Below, piece after piece: positions 45,386 through 54,510 of a stretch of DNA of 64,000 bases (the first letter of the stretch is position 1; every line of letters begins with the position of its first letter). The notes beneath the pieces were generated by a model. It worked only from the letters and a program-made list of their open reading frames with translations. It did no database searches and had not been told where the DNA came from. The DNA lies in NCBI RefSeq assembly GCF_900177645.1, contig NZ_FXAO01000005.1, forward strand, positions 437,889-501,888, read 5' to 3'. This stretch comes from Arenibacter troitsensis. GTDB lineage: Bacteria > Bacteroidota > Bacteroidia > Flavobacteriales > Flavobacteriaceae. Both the position numbers and the translations under genes were made by a program.

Positions 45386-46822
45386 TCAATAATCCCGGCC
45401 CGAAGCACTCATCTCCTGAGAATCCTTCCATTGATTCCAATAAGCAACCATTTCGTTCAATTTTGTAGGCTGTTCATTTGCCAGATTTTTATTTTCTCCC
45501 ACATCACTCTCTATATTATAAAGTGCAAAATGCTCTCCGTTATCATCGCTATAAATCTTGTACTCATTGTCTATTAAGGCTGCCTGTCCCTGAAAATGAA
45601 AGGCCAAGGGTTCCGTCCTGCGCTTTAATTCACCTTTTACTATGGGCCACATATCCACACCATCATAAGGCCTTTTATTTTTACTAAGGTCTACTCCCAA
45701 AATATTGGCTATTGTGGGATAATAGTCGGATGTAAAACAAGGAACCTCCACTGTTGTCCCCGGTTTTATCATTCCTGGCCACTCCATAATACCAGGTACA
45801 CGGATTCCTCCTTCATTCAAACTTCTTTTCCTCCCTTTGAGCCCTTTGGTAAGGCCTTGGGTGCGTCCGGACACCGATTTTCCCTCGGGACCATTGTCAC
45901 TGGTATAGAAAAGGACGGTATTTTCTTCAATGCCCAATTCCTTTAGTTTATCCCGTAGTCTCCCCACTTGTTTGTCCAAAGCGGTTAACACACCATAATA
46001 ATGTTGCTGGTCCTCGGAAAGGTGGGCATAGGAAGCTCTGTCTTCATCCCCTGCCAATACGGGCAAATGGGGGGTATGAAACCAAATAATACTCAAAAAT
46101 GGTTTATTGCTTTTTACTGCATTTTCAATAAAGGGTATGGCCCTGTCCATAATTACCCTGGAGTCGTCCCCTTCCAAATTTTCTTTGGCAATTTGGCCCG
46201 GACCGGTCCAGTAAGAGGTATTGAAAGGTTCCCCTTCTTTTAAAGCCCCATTGACGTCTCCAGAGGATTGTGATGGGGTGATCATGGGATCCCAGGTAGG
46301 CACCTTGGATTCCGTTACAAAACTCACATCAAAACCATGATCCCAGGGAGGGGCATAATCCCCGTCGAATTTTTCCCTTCCTCCCCTATTGGCCTCTACA
46401 ATATCGCGTGTCAGGGTTCCCAAATGCCATTTACCAAAATGCCCTGTAGTATAGCCCATATCTTTGACCATTTCCCCCAAAGTAATTTCCTCGGCTTTTA
46501 TATGACCACAATTGGCATGGCAAATTCCATAGCGAAGCGGATGTCTTCCCGTCATTACACTTCCACGTGTTGGGGAACATACAGCAGACGCCGAATAGAA
46601 ACGTTCAAAAACAGCTCCATTGGCAGCCATGGCATCCAAATTAGGAGTTTTAAGATGAGGATGGCCGTTATACGCCATATCTCCCCAACCCTGGTCATCG
46701 GCCATCAGCAGTATGATGTTAGGGGTTGGGTTTTCTGTTGGACTGATTTCCTTTTTTTTTGGACCCTCCGAACAACCTACTAAAAATAATATTCCTACAA
46801 CCCAAATTTTAACTAATTTCAT
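45386..46822 (-). CDS. S1-family sulfatase, lipoprotein
   Basis: Predicted sulfatase of 478 residues, start at ATG 46822 leading into a lipoprotein signal (Cys17 in FLVGCS). Asp42/Asp43 lie in LMADDQGWGD, and the formylglycine motif C-S-P-T-R is at 82-86, followed by TGRHPLRYGI, FGKWHLGTLT, TSDNGPEGKS and RSLNEGGIRVP. This is a canonical arylsulfatase A-like enzyme. It is the first sulfatase downstream of susC1-susD1, but a strong hairpin at 46966-47006 separates it from susD1, so its level may be set by read-through or by its own promoter. Confidence 0.94.
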   Translation of the reverse strand: MKLVKIWVVGILFLVGCSEGPKKKEISPTENPTPNIILLMADDQGWGDMAYNGHPHLKTPNLDAMAANGAVFERFYSASAVCSPTRGSVMTGRHPLRYGICHANCGHIKAEEITLGEMVKDMGYTTGHFGKWHLGTLTRDIVEANRGGREKFDGDYAPPWDHGFDVSFVTESKVPTWDPMITPSQSSGDVNGALKEGEPFNTSYWTGPGQIAKENLEGDDSRVIMDRAIPFIENAVKSNKPFLSIIWFHTPHLPVLAGDEDRASYAHLSEDQQHYYGVLTALDKQVGRLRDKLKELGIEENTVLFYTSDNGPEGKSVSGRTQGLTKGLKGRKRSLNEGGIRVPGIMEWPGMIKPGTTVEVPCFTSDYYPTIANILGVDLSKNKRPYDGVDMWPIVKGELKRRTEPLAFHFQGQAALIDNEYKIYSDDNGEHFALYNIESDVGENKNLANEQPTKLNEMVAYWNQWKDSQEMSASGRDY

Positions 46823-46965
46823 AACACAACACTTGTCTTTAAAGCAAGAAAATTCCAAATAAAAGTACCTAAGGAACCTATAAATTATTTATACAATACA
46901 TTTATGAAGTTCTAAAATTACGACTAGGATCAAAAAAAAACTCCTGTTCTTTACCTTTCAACCCA

Positions 46966-47006
46966 TAAAAATATTAGGTTGGGGAAATGTACACTCCCCA
47001 ACCTAA
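46966..47006 (-). terminator. Intrinsic terminator or attenuator between susD1 and the sulfatases
   Basis: Perfect 12-bp stem (46974-46985 with 46995-47006), 9-nt loop, followed on the minus strand by a T-rich stretch. It lies 62 bases after the susD1 stop and 140 bases before the first sulfatase start. Confidence 0.75.
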
Positions 47007-47068
47007 ACTTCCTGATAAAGCATATATTACTCAAACCATATTATACTCGAATAATACAAACAGCGCTT

Positions 47069-48520
47069 CTACCAACCTGGATTCTGAGTTAAGTTGGGAT
47101 TCAATCTAATCTGATTATCTGGAATTGGAAACAGTAGCATATGGTCTTCAACATTTTTTCCCTGTGCTCTCATTACCGTCAGAAATTGTCCCCTTCTTTT
47201 CAAATCCCATGCTCTTTGCCCTTCAAATGCCAACTCGTATCTCCTTTCCTCCAGAACGGCAGTTCTAAAATCATCTTGGGATAAGCCCTCCAAATCAGGA
47301 AGGTCGGACACTACACCATTTCTGGCTCTTTCGCGCACCTTGTTGATCCAGATATATTTTTGGTTATCACCGGGATCCACCTCATTAAGAGCCTCAGCCG
47401 CAATCAACAAAATATCCGCATACCTGATAACATTAAAATTAACCCCAGATTGCAACTCATTGGCTCGATCATCAAATTTACTTACATAGTAAGGAAAGAC
47501 TCCTGGACCATAAGCCTCCTCCATGGTAATTGTACCGCTTACACCATCAATATGTTCATAGCTATCCGCAATAGTTACAGATCGGCGATATGATATTGGA
47601 TTGTTAGCATTAAATTCTGCACTTGGAGCAATTGAACCACCAACCACTGTATTGGCCCAAAAAGAGTTTCCGTATGGTCCTGGTAAGGCTCTAGGGCCAA
47701 AAGATCCGGGAATTGAGTTATTCCTTTCACCACTTAGATATTGGATTTGATACACATGTTCCACACCATTGTTGTGCTCCGTTTTAAAAGCATTTGCGTA
47801 GTCGGGAAAGAGATCATATTGATTAGAATCGATTACATTTTTGGCATGGGCATATGCATTCGGGTAATCGCCTATATAAAGATAAATGCGTGCCAGCAAA
47901 GCATCCGCTATATGGGCATTCAACCTACCGGCTGCACTTGTAGAAGGCAATTCCAATGCTGCTTCTTTCAAATCCCTCAGAATTAGACTATAGACCTCGT
48001 CCGAGGTAGCCCTCGGTGAATTCACCTCATCAAAACCTACTGTTGGAGTCTCATAAATGGGCACTCCGCCCATGGCACGGACCAAATGCCAATAAAACAA
48101 AGCTCTAAGCGCTTTTGCCTCTGAAACAATATCAGCTCTCTTCTCAACATCAAAATCAATTTCTGACGTATAAAGTGCAACCTCGTTGGCCAAATTGATG
48201 CCATCATATGCAGTTCTCCAAAACCCTTCAGTAGTACCATTATTGTAGGTAAATTCGTCCCACTCGAACAAATCCGATACATTTGGGGAGATAGTGGCAT
48301 TATCGGCATTTACCTCTCCATAATTAATAGCCGTGTTGCCATATAAACCATATACAGAATTATATACCCCGTACAGTCCAGCGATGGCATCATCCTCCGA
48401 GGAATAAAAATTTGCTATACTTATGTTTCCCGCAGGATTCTCTTCAAGATAACTTTCGCAAGACGTCATGAATAGCAAGATAGACATCAAAGCACTTATA
48501 AAATATTTTATATTTTTCAT
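47069..48520 (-). CDS. SusD/RagB family glycan-binding lipoprotein (SusD1)
   Basis: Outer-membrane surface lipoprotein of 483 residues that binds glycan and caps the SusC channel. Signal peptide with lipidated Cys21 (FMTSCESYLEENP). The helical TPR-rich SusD core contains EAKALRALFYWHLVRAMGGVPI and DALLARIYLYIGDYPNAY. The C-terminal portion has VRERARNGV, LEERRYELAFEGQRAWDLKRRG and a final NLTQNPGW, all typical. It lies 18 bases after susC1. Ligand specificity cannot be read from the sequence. A terminator follows. Confidence 0.95.
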   Translation of the reverse strand: MKNIKYFISALMSILLFMTSCESYLEENPAGNISIANFYSSEDDAIAGLYGVYNSVYGLYGNTAINYGEVNADNATISPNVSDLFEWDEFTYNNGTTEGFWRTAYDGINLANEVALYTSEIDFDVEKRADIVSEAKALRALFYWHLVRAMGGVPIYETPTVGFDEVNSPRATSDEVYSLILRDLKEAALELPSTSAAGRLNAHIADALLARIYLYIGDYPNAYAHAKNVIDSNQYDLFPDYANAFKTEHNNGVEHVYQIQYLSGERNNSIPGSFGPRALPGPYGNSFWANTVVGGSIAPSAEFNANNPISYRRSVTIADSYEHIDGVSGTITMEEAYGPGVFPYYVSKFDDRANELQSGVNFNVIRYADILLIAAEALNEVDPGDNQKYIWINKVRERARNGVVSDLPDLEGLSQDDFRTAVLEERRYELAFEGQRAWDLKRRGQFLTVMRAQGKNVEDHMLLFPIPDNQIRLNPNLTQNPGW

Positions 48521-48538
48521 GATATTTTTCCCTTTAAA

Positions 48539-51500
48539 TTAAAATCCCAATTTCACTCCCAGCCTAATAGTTCTTGATGACGGATAGGCTCCATTATCAA
48601 CACCGAAACTAACATTGTTAGTGGCGTACAAATCCACTTCCGGATCAAAACCAGAATAATTGGTAATGGTGATAAGGTTATCGGCAGCAACAAAAAGCTG
48701 TGCACTTCTACACCAGTCCAAGCCTAATTCATCTATTGGCAAATCATAGGAAAGATTGATTGTTTTAAATCTCAAATAGGAACCATCCTCCACATTTCTA
48801 TCGCTAAAATTCTTCCACTCCCCAGCATTGGTAAGTGGTGCCTCAATAGTAGTGCTTGATCCTGGCCCAGTCCAACGTTCATCAAAGGCCTTTTGTAGTA
48901 CATTGTGTTTTTGGGGTTGGGCGTATAACCCTATAGTATTCATGTTGGCCAAGTCGTTCCCTTGACTCCCGTTAATAAAGATGGATAGGTTAATATTTTT
49001 ATATGAAAAAGTATTGGTAAATCCGTATATAAAATCGGGATTGGGATCACCAACAACTTCCCTATCATCCAAGTTAGTCTTAAATCCATCGCCATTCAAA
49101 TCTTTATATTTGGGCAGTCCCACCCTATTAACCCCACCAACAGTATTGCCTGCAGATATAATTTCTTCTTCCGATTCCCAGATTCCCAAAAAACGATAAC
49201 CAAAAAACTGGCCTAATGGTTCCCCTTCCCTTGCTATTGAATATCCATAGGCAGTCTCGCCCCTACCTATTCCATTGATAAGCTCTTCCGTACCTTCAGG
49301 TAGTTCCAATAATTTATTTCTATTAAAGGAAATATTGAAATTGGAACTCCACGATAGTTTTCCAAAATTATGGGTGTACCCAAGATCAAACTCGAATCCC
49401 CTGTTTTCCACTTTTCCAATATTTTGTACGCTTGTGGAATAACCTGACTGTGTAGGTATGGCCACACTTAATAAAAGGTCTTCTGTAGTTTTAACATAAT
49501 ACCCTGCTTCCAAATTCAAACTACCATCAAGCAAACCCATTTCCAAGCCCAAATCGGTTTGTTTTGTACGCTCCCATTTTAGATCGGGGTTATTAATACG
49601 ATTGGGAGCAAGACCAACAACAGGAACACCACCAATAATAGGTTGTGCAGTTGCCGCGTACAATGCCAATGAATTATAAGCTCCGATGGACTCGTTTCCG
49701 GTTAAACCATAACTACCTCTTAGCTTTAACTTGCTGAACACATTTAGATCTTTGATAAAATCTTCTTCTATCAATCGCCAAGCCAACGCTCCTGATGGGA
49801 AAACACCCCATTTTCTACCGTTTCCAAATTTTGAAGATCCATCCCTACGAATTGAAGCCGTTGCTATATACTTATTATTGAAGACATAATTGACCCGTCC
49901 TAAGTATGACAGCAAAGCCGTTTCAGTTGCCCCACTTTTTGACGGGCGTGGATCGGAACCAAGCTCAAGGTTATTAAACTCCACTAAGTCCGTAAAAAAA
50001 TCGTCCGTCCGGGAAAATACACTTTCCAACTTGTTGTTTTGAAAAGTATATCCTATAACTGCATCCAAGCGATGCAAATCTCCAAAGCTCTTGTTGTAAT
50101 TAAAAGTATATTCCGCCAACAAATTGGTTCTCTGCACATTCCCTATAGAAGCTATGCCGTTATTGGGTAATGCCTGGGTTTCTGCCGTCGTTGGAGTATA
50201 GGCATTCCTTTTGGAATTAATAAGATCAGCCCCAAAATTGGCTTTAAAAGAAAATCCATTGAAAAGTTCGTATTGCATAAAAGCATTGCTCAGTATACGA
50301 GTATTATATGTAATGTCTGTCCGTGTTTTGGCTATTGAAACAGGATTTTCCAATACCTTTACCGTTTCATCGTGATTATGAATATAATTCCCCTCACTGT
50401 CCGTAACAGGAATTACCGGAGTAGTGGCCAAAGCATTCCAAAGTGGTGTATCATTTTGATAACCCCCACCGTCTGAATCTACAGCATCATTAATGGTTCT
50501 TGTAATATTGGTGTTCATACCAAATTTTAATCTTTCTCCTAAATCTTGATCTAGATTAAATTTTAATCCGGCCCTTTTAAAATTGGATTCGATAATTATA
50601 CCATCTTGATCCATATAATTTCCCGAAACCAAATAGCGAGTACCCTCCCGACCTCCAGATACGGTAAGATTGTAATTATTTGTGATTGCCGTTCTAAATA
50701 TCTGATCTTGCCAATCAGTACCTTCACCAAGTTCCTCGGGTAATGGCTTATTTACACCATCATAAATAAGTGGTTGATTGTTGTTAATAGCCCATTCATT
50801 AGTCAATATGGCCAGCTCCTCCGCGTTCGCTAAATCTAATTTTTTTCTTACCGTACTTATACCTGTAGAATATTCAAAATCTATTTTAGCTTTACCAACG
50901 CTTCCCCTTTTGGTTGTAACTATAACTACACCATTTGCTCCTCTTGCACCATATATGGCGGTAGCCGAAGCATCTTTAAGCACTTCTATCGAGGCAATTT
51001 CACCAGGACTAATACTTGTTAATGGGTCACTTGCGGCAGCTCTATTACCACCAGCCTCCGGCGTCGTATTTTCATTATCTATTGGAAAACCATCAACTAC
51101 ATACAGCGGCTGACTAGAGGCATTGATTGAATTTGTGCCCCTTACCCTGATTCGAATTCCCCCTCCTGGAGCATTTGAAGCAGCCCTAATATCCACTCCA
51201 GAAGCCTTACCTTGTAAAGCCTGAACAAAAGTATTAGATGGAGTTTTCTCTAAATCCACACCCTTAACAGAAGAAACCGACCCTGTTAAATCTTTCTTTC
51301 TAACAGTTCCATATCCCACCACCACAACTTCGTCCAAACCTGCAGCATCTTCCTCAAGAATAACAGAAATATTCGATTGTCCATTGATTAGGATCTCCTT
51401 GGTTGCATATCCAATGTAAGAAACAACAAGGGTCGTGTTTTCATTGGCTACTTCAATAGAAAAATTACCATCAAAATCGGCAGTAACACCATTAGAAGTC

Positions 51501-51994
51501 CCTTTTTCTACAATATTGGCCCCAGGCAAGGGGACATTATCCGCATCTGTAATTACACCTGACACCTGGAACTGTACCGATCCAACTTCCTTTATCGGAT
51601 CAACACCCCCTAGCATGGGCGATATTGATGTACTTATTTTTTTGGTAAGTATAACTTGTCGGTCGACAGTTTTGTAAGTGGTATCGGTATTGGCAAAAAG
51701 CAGGGCCAACACTTCCGAAATTTTTCTTTTTTTGATATGAATCGTTACTCTTCGATCAAGATCTATCTGCGCACTCTCATATAAAAACCGAAACTCCGAA
51801 ATCGCTTCTATTTCACTAAAAACCTGTTCCACTGGAACATTATCGAATTCTAAGGTTAATTTCGTGCCCTGGGCATAGGTATTTGCCTGAATCTCAAACA
51901 ACGAAACTATAAGCAAAAAGGTGGTAAGTTTCATCTTCAAGTCTAATTTAGGGAAAAGGCCATAAAGCAAGATCCCCATAAATTTATTTTTCAT
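48539..51994 (-). CDS. SusC/RagA TonB-dependent transporter with STN signalling domain (SusC1)
   Basis: Outer-membrane transporter of 1151 residues. The signal region (LTTFLLIVSLFEIQANTYAQ) is followed by a secretin/TonB N-terminal (STN) domain at about 45-117, a carboxypeptidase-regulatory-like domain at about 143-214, the TonB-box-like DEVVVVGYG at 221-229, the plug (SPGEIASIEVLKDASATAIYGARGANGVV) and a beta-barrel ending in RTIRLGVKLGF. The STN domain is the part that contacts FecR anti-sigma factors, and fecR lies 151 bases upstream on the same strand. It should import oligosaccharides with SusD1 and report their presence. The start at 51994 follows the usual form MKNKFMG, with the true signal near the second Met at residue 21. 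Confidence 0.95.
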   Translation of the reverse strand: MKNKFMGILLYGLFPKLDLKMKLTTFLLIVSLFEIQANTYAQGTKLTLEFDNVPVEQVFSEIEAISEFRFLYESAQIDLDRRVTIHIKKRKISEVLALLFANTDTTYKTVDRQVILTKKISTSISPMLGGVDPIKEVGSVQFQVSGVITDADNVPLPGANIVEKGTSNGVTADFDGNFSIEVANENTTLVVSYIGYATKEILINGQSNISVILEEDAAGLDEVVVVGYGTVRKKDLTGSVSSVKGVDLEKTPSNTFVQALQGKASGVDIRAASNAPGGGIRIRVRGTNSINASSQPLYVVDGFPIDNENTTPEAGGNRAAASDPLTSISPGEIASIEVLKDASATAIYGARGANGVVIVTTKRGSVGKAKIDFEYSTGISTVRKKLDLANAEELAILTNEWAINNNQPLIYDGVNKPLPEELGEGTDWQDQIFRTAITNNYNLTVSGGREGTRYLVSGNYMDQDGIIIESNFKRAGLKFNLDQDLGERLKFGMNTNITRTINDAVDSDGGGYQNDTPLWNALATTPVIPVTDSEGNYIHNHDETVKVLENPVSIAKTRTDITYNTRILSNAFMQYELFNGFSFKANFGADLINSKRNAYTPTTAETQALPNNGIASIGNVQRTNLLAEYTFNYNKSFGDLHRLDAVIGYTFQNNKLESVFSRTDDFFTDLVEFNNLELGSDPRPSKSGATETALLSYLGRVNYVFNNKYIATASIRRDGSSKFGNGRKWGVFPSGALAWRLIEEDFIKDLNVFSKLKLRGSYGLTGNESIGAYNSLALYAATAQPIIGGVPVVGLAPNRINNPDLKWERTKQTDLGLEMGLLDGSLNLEAGYYVKTTEDLLLSVAIPTQSGYSTSVQNIGKVENRGFEFDLGYTHNFGKLSWSSNFNISFNRNKLLELPEGTEELINGIGRGETAYGYSIAREGEPLGQFFGYRFLGIWESEEEIISAGNTVGGVNRVGLPKYKDLNGDGFKTNLDDREVVGDPNPDFIYGFTNTFSYKNINLSIFINGSQGNDLANMNTIGLYAQPQKHNVLQKAFDERWTGPGSSTTIEAPLTNAGEWKNFSDRNVEDGSYLRFKTINLSYDLPIDELGLDWCRSAQLFVAADNLITITNYSGFDPEVDLYATNNVSFGVDNGAYPSSRTIRLGVKLGF

Positions 51995-52046
51995 AATTTT
52001 GGTTTGATTAAATGATTTTGAAAAGGTCGTTTAATAATTAGTTCTT

Positions 52047-52088
52047 AAATCGGGAAATGGTCTCAAGCATTTTCCGATTTTTTTTTGA
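52047..52088 (+). terminator. Terminator-like hairpin in the susC1 leader, best formed on the + strand
   Basis: A 13-bp stem (52047-52059 with 52068-52080, one G-T pair) with an 8-nt loop is followed by nine T residues on the + strand. On the minus strand, the direction of fecR and susC1, the wobble pair becomes a C-A mismatch and no T run follows. So it looks like a terminator for + strand (antisense) RNA, or a structured mRNA leader. Confidence 0.5.
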
Positions 52089-52145
52089 ACTTTCTGTACT
52101 GCATTCAAAAAGTTATGGCATAATCAATTGTTTATTAGGTTCATA

Positions 52146-53276
52146 TTAGTTTATAGTTATTCTTCTATCTTTAATAGTATATTTAAAGGCATGCACCTCC
52201 CCTATAGATTTCATTACGTCCTCTATACTTTCAATGTCGACATTAAACCTGGCGTTTAAAATTTTTGCACTTAGAGGTTCATTATTATTTTCAATAATCA
52301 CATTATAACTGCGTTCCAGCTTTTTTGACATATCCGAAAAGCTGACATTTCTAAAAACCAGTTCTCCTTTGATCCATCCTGTGTACAGGCCAACATCTAC
52401 TTTCTCTTCATGTGTATCATGGGATATTCTGTTCCAAGTCCCCTTTCTTCCCGGAACTAACACCAAATGATCTTCGGGTCTCAATACATTTGTCATTCTA
52501 ACGGATCCCTCAACCAATACAGTCTTAATTTCATCATCCTCATCGTAGGAGGAAAAATTAAATTCCGTTCCCAACACTTGCACGGACACTTCGTCTGAAT
52601 GAACAACAAATGGGTGTTCATTATCCTTGGCCACCTTGAAGTATGCCTCACCCTTTATAAATATTTCCCTCTTCCCGGTTTTTAGGAACCTGACAGGATA
52701 TTTTATTTTTGTTCCAGAATTTAAATGTACCAAAGTGCCATCCGATAGTTCCACTTCGAAAATTTTTCCAAACGGAATCTCCAATTCATTATAAACTAGT
52801 TGCCCTATTTTAGAATCGACCTTATAGGTTATCCTATTGCCATTTTGTACCCCTAATATTTCACCTGAAGTAGAAACAATCTGCTGACTACTCCCCTCCT
52901 GAATTACCTTCACATTATCTTCACCGATTTTGAGCTTTATGGAAGTTTCTGAAATGGGGTTTGGAGGTGTAATATGATGTTGCCTGAACACCATATATCC
53001 TACGGAAATAATTCCAACAAAAATTGCAGCATATTTTAGCAATGGCCGCCAAAAGATAATCTTTTGATTCTTAGATGCATTAACCTTCTCCATAAATTCA
53101 TGCCATTCCAAATCAGTGTCCATTTCTTCGAGAAACACCAAAGCCTCAGACACCAAATTCTCATTAAAAAGTGTGTTGACAATCTCCTTTTCATCCTGGG
53201 AAAGATCCTGCAGAGCATCCAATCCTATTTGACCGGATTGTTCAATTTTCATCAAAGCAGATTTCAACTTTTGCAT
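52146..53276 (-). CDS. FecR family anti-sigma factor
   Basis: Inner-membrane regulator of 376 residues. The N-terminal cytoplasmic part (about 1-76) binds the sigma factor. A transmembrane helix is at about 77-97 (RPLLKYAAIFVGIISVGYMVF). The periplasmic FecR domain (FEVELSDGTLVHLNSGTKIKYPVRF, REIFIKGEAYFKVAKDNEHPFVV) is at about 170-250. The C-terminal DUF4974 domain (LVFRNVSFSDMSKKLERSY to the end) faces the SusC STN domain. It holds back the divergently encoded ECF sigma factor until SusC1 signals. The start at 53276 gives the usual layout. Confidence 0.94.
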   Translation of the reverse strand: MQKLKSALMKIEQSGQIGLDALQDLSQDEKEIVNTLFNENLVSEALVFLEEMDTDLEWHEFMEKVNASKNQKIIFWRPLLKYAAIFVGIISVGYMVFRQHHITPPNPISETSIKLKIGEDNVKVIQEGSSQQIVSTSGEILGVQNGNRITYKVDSKIGQLVYNELEIPFGKIFEVELSDGTLVHLNSGTKIKYPVRFLKTGKREIFIKGEAYFKVAKDNEHPFVVHSDEVSVQVLGTEFNFSSYDEDDEIKTVLVEGSVRMTNVLRPEDHLVLVPGRKGTWNRISHDTHEEKVDVGLYTGWIKGELVFRNVSFSDMSKKLERSYNVIIENNNEPLSAKILNARFNVDIESIEDVMKSIGEVHAFKYTIKDRRITIN

Positions 53277-53465
53277 AAGGTATATTTGTGGTTCTTTTTA
53301 ATAAGTTGGTATTATAGGTTTTTAGGGTGACAAGAAAATTATATTTTTTTTAGAATTTGATAAATATTTATGTCAAATGAAATTAAATTAGTATAATTGA
53401 AGACAATATTTCACCAATAACACAATAACCTAAAAGTTAATTGGGACAATAAGTCCTTGAAAACC

Positions 53466-54020
53466 ATGGCCAAAAACAAGCAAAATTGCAACCAAGAAAT
53501 GGAGCATCTTTTTAAAGAGCATTTTCCTATGTTGTGCCTAATTGCTTTTGGAATTGTCAAGGATAAGGATTTGGCCAAAGATATTGTACAAGATTTTTAC
53601 ATGTCTTACTGGCAAAGAAGGGAAGCGGTCGCCATAACAATCTCCTTCAAGGCTTATGCCATTAAAGCCGTAAAAAATATGAGCTTGCTTTGCATTGAAA
53701 AAGCAAAAAAGGAAAAGTCACTTCTTCAAAGTCTAAATACGCCGCAATATAACGACCCGGAACCTATGGATCCTCCCAATACAAACGGCAGAAAGATTCA
53801 GGCACTAATTAACGAGCTCCCTGAAAGCAGGAAACAAATATTTATTTCCGCGATTATCAATGGACGCAGTTACGCCGAAATAGCTGAAATGCAGGGAATA
53901 TCCATCAACACCGTTAAAACACAAATGAAAAGGGCTTATGCATTTCTGAGGTCGGAAGCGACGGAAAATTTATTACATTTTTTCTTGTGGGCAGCACTTT
54001 TTTCATACTGCATAACTTAA
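53466..54020 (+). CDS. ECF RNA polymerase sigma factor, SigW-like, FecR partner
   Basis: Sigma-70 family factor of 184 residues. Region 2 is visible at DKDLAKDIVQDFYMSYWQRRE and region 4 at INGRSYAEIAEMQGISINTVKTQMKRAYAFLRSE, a helix-turn-helix. The hydrophobic end FFLWAALFSYC is common in Bacteroidota ECF factors. The start is at ATG 53466, with a TTG three codons upstream also possible. It is divergent from fecR across 189 bases, the usual arrangement for a sigma/anti-sigma pair that controls a neighbouring susCD locus. The likely target is the fecR-susC1 side, with auto-regulation possible. No clear TAnnTTTG box precedes it. Confidence 0.93.
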   Translation: MAKNKQNCNQEMEHLFKEHFPMLCLIAFGIVKDKDLAKDIVQDFYMSYWQRREAVAITISFKAYAIKAVKNMSLLCIEKAKKEKSLLQSLNTPQYNDPEPMDPPNTNGRKIQALINELPESRKQIFISAIINGRSYAEIAEMQGISINTVKTQMKRAYAFLRSEATENLLHFFLWAALFSYCIT

Positions 54021-54510
54021 AGAAATTAGTAATTAAAGAGCGCCGAGGCCAAGTAAGTTCCACTTTGCCCAAAGTTTCCCCTTAACCTCTAGAATTCTAG
54101 TTTCCAGACCACACTTGTTACTTAAGATAACAAATAGGTTTAGATAAAATCGGCTATTGTACACAATTACTTTCTAAGTCCATCTTGGTTACAAGTCCTT
54201 TAATAGCCTAGAGGGCAGCACAACTCTTTGACCATTTATCCTAACGTAATTATCAAGTACTTTATATGGTCGGATTGGTCGTGACACAATCCGTGTCTAA
54301 GGTATACCTACCTACACTTCCAAGAGTTAAGGAACAGGCCACAGTCGCAAAATATAAATAAAAACCCCTAATTTGGAGGACCTATTCTCCAAATTAGGGG
54401 TCTTTAAAAGGTGGGCTGCTATAATCTATAGGTTCCTACCTGTTCTTTGACTATTAAGAATGATTATGAGTGGTTCTTACTTCTATAAATTAGCTTTAGA
54501 TAAATTTCAA
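54021..54510 (+). other. Gap after the ECF sigma gene, rich in short palindromes
   Basis: A 490-base region without a convincing gene. It contains a 12-bp perfect palindrome CTAGAATTCTAG (54089-54100), a near-palindrome around GTTACTTAAGATAAC (about 54117-54131) and the inverted repeat CGGATTG/CAATCCG (54271-54277 with 54287-54293). It ends with the terminator at 54364-54401. A small RNA ending at that terminator is possible but not shown. Confidence 0.35.
54364..54401. terminator. Bidirectional terminator between the ECF sigma gene and the sulfatase
   Basis: Perfect 15-bp stem (54364-54378 with 54387-54401), 8-nt loop, A-rich before and T-containing after. It lies between two convergent genes and can serve both. 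Confidence 0.8.
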
